A stretch of DNA of 64,000 nt from a virus: positions 1-64,000 of the IMG/VR virus record IMGVR_UViG_3300027534_000002; one strand, 5' to 3'. The position numbers and the translations under genes are program-made. How positions within the stretch are numbered: the first letter of the stretch is position 1; the number at the start of each line of letters is the position of its first letter. This document shows positions 29,083-35,858 of the stretch, one piece after another. The notes below the pieces were generated by a model, which was given only the letters and a program-made list of their open reading frames with translations, ran no database searches and had not been told where the DNA came from.

Positions 29083-29571
29083 ATGAAAACAAAACTACTA
29101 TCACTAGTAATGGCACTCGCAACACAAATGGCATTTGCAGGCTCTCCTGTAACACCTCCAACCCCTGCTACACCAGAAGTTGGATCCACAGGATGGGTTT
29201 CAAAGGCATTCACAACTGTGGTCCTTGACAATGGTGATGAAACAGTCGGTGGAGGTTTGAGTCTTGAAGCTCCAGTTGTAGGCGATCTGAAAGCAGAACT
29301 TACTGTTGGTGTAGCAGATGACCTTTATACCGTAGGTGGTAATCTTCTCTATTACGTCCCCGTAGGAGAGAAGCTTTCTGTATATGGCTTGGCGGGCGGT
29401 GCTTATGAATTCGATACAGATCAATGGACCGTACGAACCGGTGGCGGTCTAAGTTATAGTCTTACTAATACCCTCAATCTGTTTGCAGATGCAACCTACA
29501 ATTTCCTTGTAGAGAATGATGCCAAGGATGGCGTCGTTGCAATTCGAGCAGGTGTTGGGTTTAAGTTCTGA
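29083..29571 (+). CDS. Outer-membrane beta-barrel protein
   Basis: 162 residues. Signal peptide MKTKLLSLVMALATQMAFA, a Pro/Thr linker, then alternating amphipathic strands (LKAELTVGVADD, YTVGGNLLYYVPV, LSVYGLAGGAYEF, LNLFADATYNF) ending in GVGFKF with C-terminal Phe, the BAM recognition signature. About eight strands, OmpA/OmpX size. Made from a strong early-type promoter, so likely to alter the host surface early, for example by superinfection exclusion. Confidence 0.82.
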   Translation: MKTKLLSLVMALATQMAFAGSPVTPPTPATPEVGSTGWVSKAFTTVVLDNGDETVGGGLSLEAPVVGDLKAELTVGVADDLYTVGGNLLYYVPVGEKLSVYGLAGGAYEFDTDQWTVRTGGGLSYSLTNTLNLFADATYNFLVENDAKDGVVAIRAGVGFKF

Positions 29572-29643
29572 TTATACTGATCTGAATAGGCGAACGCCAC
29601 CTGGTAAAGTGCGTGACAGCCGGAGAGACGGCCTCGTTAATTT
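29572..29643 (+). ncRNA. Structured spacer before tRNA array 2
   Basis: No ORF. Hairpins GGC-GAAC-GCC and GCCG-GAGAGA-CGGC. A weak promoter-like CTGAAT-N17-TAAAGT with CGCCACC in its spacer may start array 2. Confidence 0.35.
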
Positions 29644-29718
29644 GGGTGGTTCGTATAACGGATAGTACGCAACGCTACGGACGTTGAGACAGGGGTTCGA
29701 TTCCTCTACTGCCCACCA
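29644..29718 (+). tRNA. tRNA-Arg (ACG)
   Basis: 75 nt with CCA; anticodon arm CAACG-CTACGGA-CGTTG; T-loop TTCGATT. Confidence 0.92.
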
Positions 29719-29721
29719 TAT

Positions 29722-29796
29722 GCCCAGTTCGTTCAACGGATAGGACAGCGGTCTTCTAAACCGCGAATAGAGGTTCGATTCCTCTACTGGGTACCA
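29722..29796 (+). tRNA. tRNA-Arg (UCU)
   Basis: 75 nt with CCA; acceptor GCCCAGT/ACTGGGT, anticodon arm GCGGT-CTTCTAA-ACCGC. Confidence 0.93.
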
Positions 29797-29806
29797 TTTT
29801 CCATAT

Positions 29807-29883
29807 AGCCACGTGATGTAATTGGTAAACGTGACGGTCTCAAAAACTGTTTTCTATGGGTTCGAGTCCCATCGTGGCTACCA
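29807..29883 (+). tRNA. tRNA-Leu (CAA), short variable loop
   Basis: 77 nt with CCA; acceptor AGCCACG/CGTGGCT, anticodon arm ACGGT-CTCAAAA-ACTGT, 5-nt variable loop TTTCT. Confidence 0.88.
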
Positions 29884-29884
29884 T

Positions 29885-29961
29885 GCCCTGTGTAGCATAT
29901 TTAGTTAATGTCTTCGCCTGTGAAGCGAACGAAGATGGTGCAATTCCATCCCAGGGAACCA
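29885..29961 (+). tRNA. tRNA-His (GUG)
   Basis: 77 nt with CCA; anticodon arm TTCGC-CTGTGAA-GCGAA. Acceptor GCCCTGT/CCAGGGA has mismatches at both ends (G1-A72, T7-C66). D-loop ATTTAGTTA, T-loop TGCAATT. Confidence 0.85.
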
Positions 29962-30111
29962 ATTCGCGAATAGTTAATGGTATCGTTCGAAAGATACTAA
30001 AGACTAACTGAGACCCCCATTTCGAAGTTTATAGGTTGAACACCGCAGTTAATCGGTGCGGGAGGTGTGTTCGAGTGCACACGATGGATCAGGTCTCGAC
30101 AATTTACATAT
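29962..30111 (+). ncRNA. tRNA-like structured RNA of unknown type
   Basis: First a two-step hairpin (AGTTA/TAACT and GTATC/GATAC, loop GTTCGAAA). Then a tRNA-like set: GAGACC/GGTCTC (30010-30097), CACCG-CAGTTAAT-CGGTG and GTGTG-TTCGAGTG-CACAC, both with 8-nt loops, and 9 extra nt before the 3' acceptor strand. Not a canonical tRNA. Confidence 0.45.
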
Positions 30112-30185
30112 GCCCGCATAGCCCAATCGGTAGAGGCACTTGACTTAGGATCAAGAGGTTGGGGGTTCGAATCCCTCTGCGGGTA
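30112..30185 (+). tRNA. tRNA-Leu (UAG), short variable loop, no encoded CCA
   Basis: Acceptor GCCCGCA/TGCGGGT, anticodon arm TTGA-CTTAGGA-TCAA, variable loop AGGTT; A73 followed by CTT. Confidence 0.88.
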
Positions 30186-30193
30186 CTTTTTAT

Positions 30194-30274
30194 GGGAGTG
30201 TTAGCGTAGCGGCCGAACGCACCAGTTTTACACACTGGCAATCATCACAGGTTCGAATCCTGTCGCTCCTACCA
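30194..30274 (+). tRNA. tRNA-Val (UAC)
   Basis: 81 nt with CCA; acceptor GGGAGTG/CGCTCCT, anticodon arm CCAGT-TTTACAC-ACTGG; enlarged D-loop. Confidence 0.9.
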
Positions 30275-30280
30275 TTTCAT

Positions 30281-30357
30281 GGCTATATGACGTAATTGGT
30301 AAACGTATTGCATTGAGGATGCAAGTTTTGCAGGTTCGAGTCCTGTTATAGCCACCA
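30281..30357 (+). tRNA. tRNA-Leu (GAG), short variable loop
   Basis: 77 nt with CCA; acceptor GGCTATA/TATAGCC, anticodon arm TTGCA-TTGAGGA-TGCAA, variable loop GTTTT. Confidence 0.88.
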
Positions 30358-30394
30358 TTTTACTTCATACACTTATATCCTTCTATTTGTGGCA

Positions 30395-30400
30395 TAAGTA
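30395..30400 (+). promoter_or_regulatory. Late promoter box TAAGTA
   Basis: TAAGTA, 6 nt, ATG (30407). Confidence 0.65.
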
Positions 30401-30406
30401 TTTTAC

Positions 30407-30988
30407 ATGCCATTTATACCAGCAAGCAGACCTCAAATCACGAAGGAAGAGCTACTAAGCCAAGTAGCTGCAAAGTATCCAGACTTCAAACCAGGAGATA
30501 ATCTGTGGTTTTGCGGAGTTCGAGGTTACTATAAGAAGACTATGGGTAATCCATTATCAAACGATCGAGGAATCTATGATGATGCTATTTTCATCATTTC
30601 TCCTAATGTATTTGCTTCATACAACGCAAATACTGACCCATCAGTCTATCGCAAGCAAACACGCACACGTAAAGGGATTGCTGTGCTGCAACCAGGGGTG
30701 TGGCCTGTATATGCCTTTGATACACACAATGGAAGTAGACCACATCCAGCGATCTGCCAACGCAGGGGTGAGGTAACAGTTAAAAGAGATGGTGGTGTAT
30801 TGGACACTGGATGGTTTGGAATCAACATTCATAGGGGAGGTATTAATGGAACGTCATCCGAAGGATGTCAAACATTTCCACCTAGCCAATGGACTGCGTT
30901 CTATAATGCGGCCAAAACAGAAGCGATCCGCTTATATGGACAAGACTTTGCAAAAGAAACATTTACGTATGTGCTGATTGAGAATTGA
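30407..30988 (+). CDS. L,D-transpeptidase/YkuD-like phage protein, candidate wall enzyme
   Basis: 193 residues. C-terminal INIHRGGINGTSSEGCQTFP puts a His upstream of an S-x-G-C triad as in L,D-transpeptidase folds (H...S-GC), preceded by strands with a GIAVLQPGVWPVYAFDTH segment. No signal peptide. Late expression and position upstream of the holin suggest an endolysin or wall-modifying role; family assignment is tentative. Confidence 0.6.
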   Translation: MPFIPASRPQITKEELLSQVAAKYPDFKPGDNLWFCGVRGYYKKTMGNPLSNDRGIYDDAIFIISPNVFASYNANTDPSVYRKQTRTRKGIAVLQPGVWPVYAFDTHNGSRPHPAICQRRGEVTVKRDGGVLDTGWFGINIHRGGINGTSSEGCQTFPPSQWTAFYNAAKTEAIRLYGQDFAKETFTYVLIEN

Positions 30989-30989
30989 G

Positions 30990-31018
30990 TTGATTGCGTA
31001 CACGCCAGCGGCGATATT
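30990..31018 (+). promoter_or_regulatory. Sigma70-type promoter
   Basis: TTGATT, spacer with GTACACGCCAG, GATATT, 17-bp spacing; 5 nt to the ATG at 31024. Confidence 0.76.
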
Positions 31019-31023
31019 AAAAC

Positions 31024-32040
31024 ATGCAAATCATCGACGACCTCAAATCAGAAATCAAATCCTACAACGTTCGGCCATTCAGTGCGGCAGATCTTAATTG
31101 CAGCAAAGATGGCGTTTACATCCACGACAATAAGATCAATACGACACAGTTCAACGATCTCATGGATGTGATTGGCCTTCGAGCTCGCCTTACTAATGGT
31201 GTGCTCAAGGAACCAGATCAAAATTGGAAGCCGTTGCAAGAGGCTCTGCAGACCATCGATCGCAACAAGCGGTTTGGTTATATTGCGGACAAGAAAGAGA
31301 ATATTACCTGTGTGATCAAAGACGGACCATCTGAAGCGACCCAGCTAGACTACGATGATCGTATTGATGATTTGGTGAATAGCATCATCGCCTCTGAAAA
31401 TAGCATTAGCCGTGCCTATTTCAGTCCAGAGAATGCAACCTTCTTCATTGACACTACTGGATCTGATGAAATCAATTGTGGTGATGGTGATCTTTGGAAA
31501 TTTGGTGTGACTACTCAGATCGGTCTCGTATCACAGAAATATTCAAATTATTTCCTCCGTTTGCTGTGCACGAATGGGATGACAACTCGTGAGAATCTTG
31601 TTTACCGCCAAGCCCATAAAACAAAGAATGTTGGGCGTCAGTTCCTTAACTTCATCAAAGAAAACAATGCATCTTCTTTGATTGCCCCGCGGGTAGAAAA
31701 GATGAAGAACCATCGTGCATCATTCTACGAAATGGAAGCAGTTGCTGATGTATTGACTACAGACCAACAAGATGTCCTGATGCCTGATTGGTATCTCGAT
31801 ACTATCATCGAACATAAGAATCGTGGTATCGATCTTAGCGAAATGCCAGCAAAGCAACAGCGTTTGGTTTATACGAAAGTCAATAACTACGATGTCTTCA
31901 ATTTGGCTACGGCTCTCTCGAGCCATCACCGAGATGAAATTGGCACCAATACCGCGTTGGGTCTTAATAAGGTTGCTGGCGAAATGTTCATCAACGGACC
32001 ACAACTCCTGCACAATGTGATCAATATTTACGATAATTGA
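31024..32040 (+). CDS. DUF932-like phage protein (338 aa)
   Basis: Soluble; SQKYSNYFLRLLCTNGMTTREN matches the frLxCtNGm block of DUF932 (phage/plasmid-like) proteins, with helical flanks. Members are frequent in large phages and conjugative elements, role unknown. Leaderless-type promoter. Confidence 0.68.
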   Translation: MQIIDDLKSEIKSYNVRPFSAADLNCSKDGVYIHDNKINTTQFNDLMDVIGLRARLTNGVLKEPDQNWKPLQEALQTIDRNKRFGYIADKKENITCVIKDGPSEATQLDYDDRIDDLVNSIIASENSISRAYFSPENATFFIDTTGSDEINCGDGDLWKFGVTTQIGLVSQKYSNYFLRLLCTNGMTTRENLVYRQAHKTKNVGRQFLNFIKENNASSLIAPRVEKMKNHRASFYEMEAVADVLTTDQQDVLMPDWYLDTIIEHKNRGIDLSEMPAKQQRLVYTKVNNYDVFNLATALSSHHRDEIGTNTALGLNKVAGEMFINGPQLLHNVINIYDN

Positions 32041-32057
32041 TATGGCGAGCCAAATAG

Positions 32058-32086
32058 TTATCAATACCTTAAATAAGTATTGATAA
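32058..32086 (+). promoter_or_regulatory. Hairpin with late promoter in its loop (holin gene)
   Basis: TTATCAATAC (32058-32067) pairs perfectly with GTATTGATAA (32077-32086); the loop holds TAAATA (32070-32075). The 3' arm ends 4 nt before the holin ATG, so read-through mRNA would be blocked while mRNA begun at the late box lacks the 5' arm. Confidence 0.72.
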
Positions 32087-32090
32087 TAAA

Positions 32091-32420
32091 ATGGATACAG
32101 AAAAAACTATTGTTGATCGATTCGCCGAAGGCGGTTGGATTGTTTCTCTCATAGGAGCCGGTGGTATGCTGGCTAGAATCTTACACAGCAATGCAAAGTA
32201 TAGCATCGGTTCTTATGTGAGAAAAATCCTTGCCGCTGGAATTTCAAGTAGCATTTCATGGTTCATACTCGAGCAATCAGATTTCAGTAGCTTTACTAAA
32301 GCATTAATTTACGGCATAGTTGGGGTTGTAAGCCCCGAGGTAATTGAAGGAGTGATTTTGATTTTCAAAAAATTCTTCGAAAAGCCCCAATTAATCATTG
32401 ATTTCATTTTGAGACGTTAG
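32091..32420 (+). CDS. Putative holin (109 aa)
   Basis: Two or three hydrophobic segments (WIVSLIGAGGMLARIL; ILAAGISSSISWFIL; ALIYGIVGVVSPEVIEGVILIF) with charged ends, the size and layout of LydA/HP1-type phage holins. Likely forms the inner-membrane lesion at lysis. The upstream hairpin suggests strict timing. Confidence 0.72.
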   Translation: MDTEKTIVDRFAEGGWIVSLIGAGGMLARILHSNAKYSIGSYVRKILAAGISSSISWFILEQSDFSSFTKALIYGIVGVVSPEVIEGVILIFKKFFEKPQLIIDFILRR

Positions 32421-32431
32421 TAATATAACAT

Positions 32432-32575
32432 ATGAGCAAATTTCAAGCAGGCAAAGGACCAAAGCGACGTAAAGGAGAAAATCCTAAAAAGTTTAGCAAC
32501 GGCTGGGATTTGATTAATTGGTCTTCAAAAAATAAAAAAGACATGAATGAACCAGGAGGCAGCGTCAAACCATGA
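32432..32575 (+). CDS. Small basic protein (47 aa)
   Basis: MSKFQAGKGPKRRKGENPKK...; Lys/Arg-rich N-terminus and WDLINWSSKNKK. Overlaps the next start by 4 nt (ATGA); its end carries AGGAGG, a Shine-Dalgarno for the next gene. Possibly nucleic-acid binding. Confidence 0.6.
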   Translation: MSKFQAGKGPKRRKGENPKKFSNGWDLINWSSKNKKDMNEPGGSVKP

Positions 32576-33474
32576 CGTTGTTGTTGGGTTCTAATGGTTA
32601 TGTTGGAAGTGCTTTTGCCCGTTATTTGAGTGATTTAACCCCAGAGCTCAAAACCTATTCAGCCAGACATCCTATAGTCAAAGAAGAGTTTAGAAAATAT
32701 CTTCTTGAAAATGGCATAGAAAGAGTGATTAACTGCGCAGCGTACACTGGATCTCCAAACATCGCTGCTTGTGAATTGCCTGATGCAAAAACAGAATGCA
32801 TCGAAGCTAATGCATTCATGCCTCTAAGAATAGCTGAAATATGTGATAGTCTCAATGTCAAATTCGGGCATGTTTCTACGGGATGCATATACAGCGATCC
32901 TCGGTGTGATATCGGTGAATCACCTACGAAATTATACAACGAAAGAGACGAACCTAACTTTTGTTTTGATGATGCTAACTCGTCTTGGTATAGTGGAACA
33001 AAGGCTCTTGGTGAAAAATTGCTCAAAAATACAGATGCGCTGATATGGAGAATGAGGCTCCCATTTAATTCAGTACCGCATCCAAAAAACGTTATCAGCA
33101 AATTCATCCTCTTTAAAAAATTAATCAATACAACGAATTCTTATACTGATTTATACGAGTTCGTGCGTGCAGCTTACAAGACATTCAGCTTGCAAACGAG
33201 CCGTAAAACATTCAATTTAACACAACCGGGTTACATCACAACGAAACAAATTATAGACATATTGACTTCTGCTATGGGAGATAAAATTCCCAAAAAGCAA
33301 TATATGACATTGGAAGAATATAAAAAGATGGACCCAATTCCAAGAGCAAATTGTGCGTTAGATAGTCAATGCGCTCTCGATCATGGTATATCTTTGACAC
33401 CAATTAGAACATCAATCCTGCAAACTGCACTTTTGATGAATATTAGCGAAAATGCACATGCTACAGGTAAGTAG
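32572..33474 (+). CDS. NAD-dependent epimerase/reductase, RmlD-like
   Basis: 300 residues. GSNGYVGSAF (6-15) is the Rossmann GxxGxxG variant; INCAAYTG, HVSTGCIY and YSGTKALGEKLL (YxxxK) give the SDR catalytic set as in dTDP-4-dehydrorhamnose reductases. Would make a deoxysugar nucleotide, matching the glycosyltransferases nearby. Contains the rare SD-led start of the block. Confidence 0.85.
   Translation: MTLLLGSNGYVGSAFARYLSDLTPELKTYSARHPIVKEEFRKYLLENGIERVINCAAYTGSPNIAACELPDAKTECIEANAFMPLRIAEICDSLNVKFGHVSTGCIYSDPRCDIGESPTKLYNERDEPNFCFDDANSSWYSGTKALGEKLLKNTDALIWRMRLPFNSVPHPKNVISKFILFKKLINTTNSYTDLYEFVRAAYKTFSLQTSRKTFNLTQPGYITTKQIIDILTSAMGDKIPKKQYMTLEEYKKMDPIPRANCALDSQCALDHGISLTPIRTSILQTALLMNISENAHATGK
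33468..33473 (+). promoter_or_regulatory. Late promoter box TAAGTA
   Basis: TAAGTA, 5 nt, ATG (33479); overlaps the stop of the RmlD-like gene. Confidence 0.66.
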
Positions 33475-33478
33475 ATTC

Positions 33479-33673
33479 ATGGAAGAACTACTTAAACCGC
33501 TAATCAACAATCAATATTTCCAAGTATTTTCGGCATTGGTGACATTTGCTTCTGCGCTTGCTGCCATCATTCCAACACCAAAAGAAGGAACTGGTCTTGC
33601 CAAAATATACAAAGTAATTGATTTTCTTGCACTTAACATTCTACACGCCAAAGAAACTGGTAAAGAAAAGTGA
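33479..33673 (+). CDS. Small membrane protein (64 aa)
   Basis: One hydrophobic segment FQVFSALVTFASALAAIIP then a soluble tail with KIYKVIDFLALNIL. Late unit start; overlaps the next gene by 4 nt. Candidate lysis or membrane protein by position. Confidence 0.65.
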   Translation: MEELLKPLINNQYFQVFSALVTFASALAAIIPTPKEGTGLAKIYKVIDFLALNILHAKETGKEK

Positions 33674-33969
33674 TAGAGATCATCAAAAGACTTCTGGATG
33701 CGACTATTCTATTTTTAGAATGGAAGGGCAAGTATTATTACTATGAAATCCATTCTAAATCTAGAGAGAAGCAAAAAGAATATGCCGATCAAATCGAAAT
33801 GCTTCGGGGTCAAAAAACAACCGACTCATCGGATATGGCAGATTTAATATATTCCTATCTCCTATCGGAGCAAAGGTTCATGACAGATATGAGTGAATAC
33901 TTTACGCCAAAAAAGAATGAAAACAAAGATAATCCTAATAGCACTGGCAATACAACTACTGGCGTGTAA
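33670..33969 (+). CDS. Hypothetical protein (99 aa), candidate spanin partner
   Basis: GTG start overlapping the previous stop. Short hydrophobic N-terminus (LLDATILFLEW), then a charged coiled-coil-like stretch (HSKSREKQKEYADQIEML). A lipoprotein gene begins out of frame inside its 3' end, the Rz/Rz1 arrangement, though the N-terminal membrane anchor is weak. Confidence 0.58.
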   Translation: MIEIIKRLLDATILFLEWKGKYYYYEIHSKSREKQKEYADQIEMLRGQKTTDSSDMADLIYSYLLSEQRFMTDMSEYFTPKKNENKDNPNSTGNTTTGV

Positions 33970-34156
33970 ACACTCGCAGCAGGAAAGCATGCCATCGGTA
34001 ACACCTCTTAAAATTTACCAACCATCGATTCTGACACCGATCAAAGGCACTCAGATCCCAACCACAGAAGGAATCTACGAAGTTCAGACAGAAGGAGAGG
34101 TGTGGCATTCAGACAAAAGATACAGATTGATAGAGAGACGAAACTACACCAAATAA
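33917..34156 (+). CDS. Small lipoprotein (79 aa), o-spanin candidate
   Basis: MKTKIILIALAIQLLAC: type II signal peptide with lipobox LLAC (Cys17); mature part Pro/Thr-rich (SVTPLKIYQPSILTPIKGTQ) as in outer-membrane spanin subunits. Nested by 53 nt in the upstream gene. Would reach across the periplasm with a partner at the last step of lysis. Confidence 0.7.
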   Translation: MKTKIILIALAIQLLACKHSQQESMPSVTPLKIYQPSILTPIKGTQIPTTEGIYEVQTEGEVWHSDKRYRLIERRNYTK

Positions 34157-34181
34157 GAACAAAAGGACTTCCATCTTGTTG

Positions 34182-34187
34182 TAAATA
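34182..34187 (+). promoter_or_regulatory. Late promoter box TAAATA
   Basis: TAAATA, 7 nt, ATG (34195). Confidence 0.62.
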
Positions 34188-34194
34188 ATTTTAT

Positions 34195-34374
34195 ATGTCC
34201 TCATTTTCATTTGGTTATTACGACTTTCTAGGGTATGGTTTAGTTGCCATCATTATTATAGCTTTTGCAGCAGCAATGTCAAGATTCAAAGATAACGTCC
34301 TTAATAAATTACATCACTTTGAAACAGAATTAAAAAACAACCAATCAAATAGAATATATGACATTTCATACTGA
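34195..34374 (+). CDS. Small membrane protein (59 aa)
   Basis: MSSFSFGYYDFLGYGLVAII: one transmembrane helix (GLVAIIIIAFAAAM) followed by a charged helix (RFKDNVLNKLHHFETELKNN), the layout of an inner-membrane spanin-like protein. Overlaps the next gene by 17 nt. Confidence 0.62.
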   Translation: MSSFSFGYYDFLGYGLVAIIIIAFAAAMSRFKDNVLNKLHHFETELKNNQSNRIYDISY

Positions 34375-34588
34375 TTTTATCAGGCAATTATCCGATGACG
34401 AGCATTGCCTACTTTTGGCAATTATCAATAACAACAAGCCCGTTCATTATCACCTCCAGCATTCTATTGCAGAAGTTGTTATGGGAAAATTGGCAAAGGT
34501 GCCAGTTAATGCAGATGGTGAGGAAATTAAAAAATCTATTGTTGAAAAATATGATCGCTTCGTTGATAATAAAGATCAACAAACCTAG
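34358..34588 (+). CDS. Hypothetical protein (76 aa)
   Basis: Soluble, helical; MTFHTDFIRQLSDDEHCLLL. No motif recognised. Confidence 0.65.
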   Translation: MTFHTDFIRQLSDDEHCLLLAIINNNKPVHYHLQHSIAEVVMGKLAKVPVNADGEEIKKSIVEKYDRFVDNKDQQT

Positions 34589-34596
34589 ATATATAA

Positions 34597-35136
34597 ATGA
34601 GAAATCACGTTTTAGTAGACCTCGAAACGCTATCAACACAACACAACGCAGCGATTATTTCTATAGGTGCTGTTAGATTTGATAGCAATGGAATGTATGA
34701 TACATTCTATACCAATGTCGATCCTTTGGATTCGGTTCAGAAAGGGGCTACTACTGAAGTGAATACAATGAACTGGTGGAAAAAACAACCAGAAAATATA
34801 CAAAAAGCGCTGCTTGTTGATCCAGTCACACTAGACATCGCAACTACCAAATTCGAGGAGTGGTTTCGAAAAGTGCCAAATAGTTATATCTGGGGACACG
34901 GCCCTTCATTTGATTGCTCGATTCTCGAAGATAGCTTTAAGCTTTGTGGCAAAAGATCACCGTGGCCATATAATAAAGAGAGATGTGTAAGAACCATTCT
35001 TCAATTTGATCCTGACAACAAATTCCGAAAAGAAAGATCAGAAAAACATCCACTGCACCACGCACTCTTTGACGCGGTTTATGAAGCGACTCATCTTTTG
35101 GCCGTCTTGAATCATTTGAATCTCAAACTGCCATGA
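34597..35136 (+). CDS. 3'-5' exonuclease, DnaQ/DexA-like
   Basis: 179 residues. DEDDh motifs: VDLETL (Exo I), GHGPSFDCSIL (Exo II), HHALFDAVYEATHL (Exo III, H and D). Same shape as T4 DexA and Rv2179c-type exoribonucleases. Likely degrades single-stranded DNA or RNA ends; DexA blocks T4 recombination at some loci. Overlaps the next start (ATGA). Confidence 0.87.
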   Translation: MRNHVLVDLETLSTQHNAAIISIGAVRFDSNGMYDTFYTNVDPLDSVQKGATTEVNTMNWWKKQPENIQKALLVDPVTLDIATTKFEEWFRKVPNSYIWGHGPSFDCSILEDSFKLCGKRSPWPYNKERCVRTILQFDPDNKFRKERSEKHPLHHALFDAVYEATHLLAVLNHLNLKLP

Positions 35137-35495
35137 ATGATGATTTCCAATTTGATTCAGACATTAAGTCAATATTTAGAGAGGATATAACAAATTATCT
35201 TGTTTTCTATCTCTTCAAAAAATATCTGTCTATGTTTAGTACCAAAGACATACCAGAAATCGCCGACGCCCTGGCAAAGTCGTGGGCACAAGGATTAATT
35301 GATTCTGGTCTTTTGGATAACGAGGAGAGTGAAGACGTTACAAACATTGAACTTAATATAATCAATGACTATATGCTAAAAGAGGTTCAAAATGCAGTCC
35401 AGATTATTTACAAGATAAGTGCAGACGCACAAGCAGAACGAGCTCTAATAGATCAGTACGCGGCAAAAAAAGATGTCGATGTAATGCCATTTTAA
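35133..35495 (+). CDS. Hypothetical protein (120 aa)
   Basis: Helical, acidic; DITNYLVFYLFKKYLSMF then IADALAKSWAQGLIDSG. Coupled to the exonuclease gene. Not recognised. Confidence 0.7.
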   Translation: MNDDFQFDSDIKSIFREDITNYLVFYLFKKYLSMFSTKDIPEIADALAKSWAQGLIDSGLLDNEESEDVTNIELNIINDYMLKEVQNAVQIIYKISADAQAERALIDQYAAKKDVDVMPF

Positions 35496-35543
35496 TTCAA
35501 TACATTTCTTGATTTTGCATACACACAATATCATATTATCGAT

Positions 35544-35810
35544 ATGAGTGTAAAGAAATCATCGAATGATTCAAATGTATTATTTCTCGTTCAATTGTCT
35601 GGCGACGACGAAGCATTTGATGTCAAAATTTGCAAAGACACAACTATCGAAGAGTGTGCAGTTGCCATCGCATACCTGATTAAGACTGTGGTATCTATGA
35701 CGGATAATCCCATCGACAGCGAAAAAGCAGAGATGATCCTGTTTGATAAAATCCAGGAAATCATTCTCGAAGATGAGACGATTTCGGTCGATATTGAAGA
35801 CGAAGATTAA
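35544..35810 (+). CDS. Hypothetical acidic protein (88 aa)
   Basis: VLFLVQLSGDDEAFDVKICKD, then acidic helix ending SVDIEDED. No motif. Last gene before nrdA. Confidence 0.68.
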   Translation: MSVKKSSNDSNVLFLVQLSGDDEAFDVKICKDTTIEECAVAIAYLIKTVVSMTDNPIDSEKAEMILFDKIQEIILEDETISVDIEDED

Positions 35811-35858
35811 TATAAAAATAAATAAACGAATAGTATAGATTCAGCCATTATAAGAATC

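Noticed and set aside
300-31018. Bacteroidetes-type promoters (TTTG / TAnnTTTG)
   Set aside because: The boxes are TTGAnn and TAtAaT with exact 17-bp spacing, i.e. sigma70-like, despite the missing SD sites.
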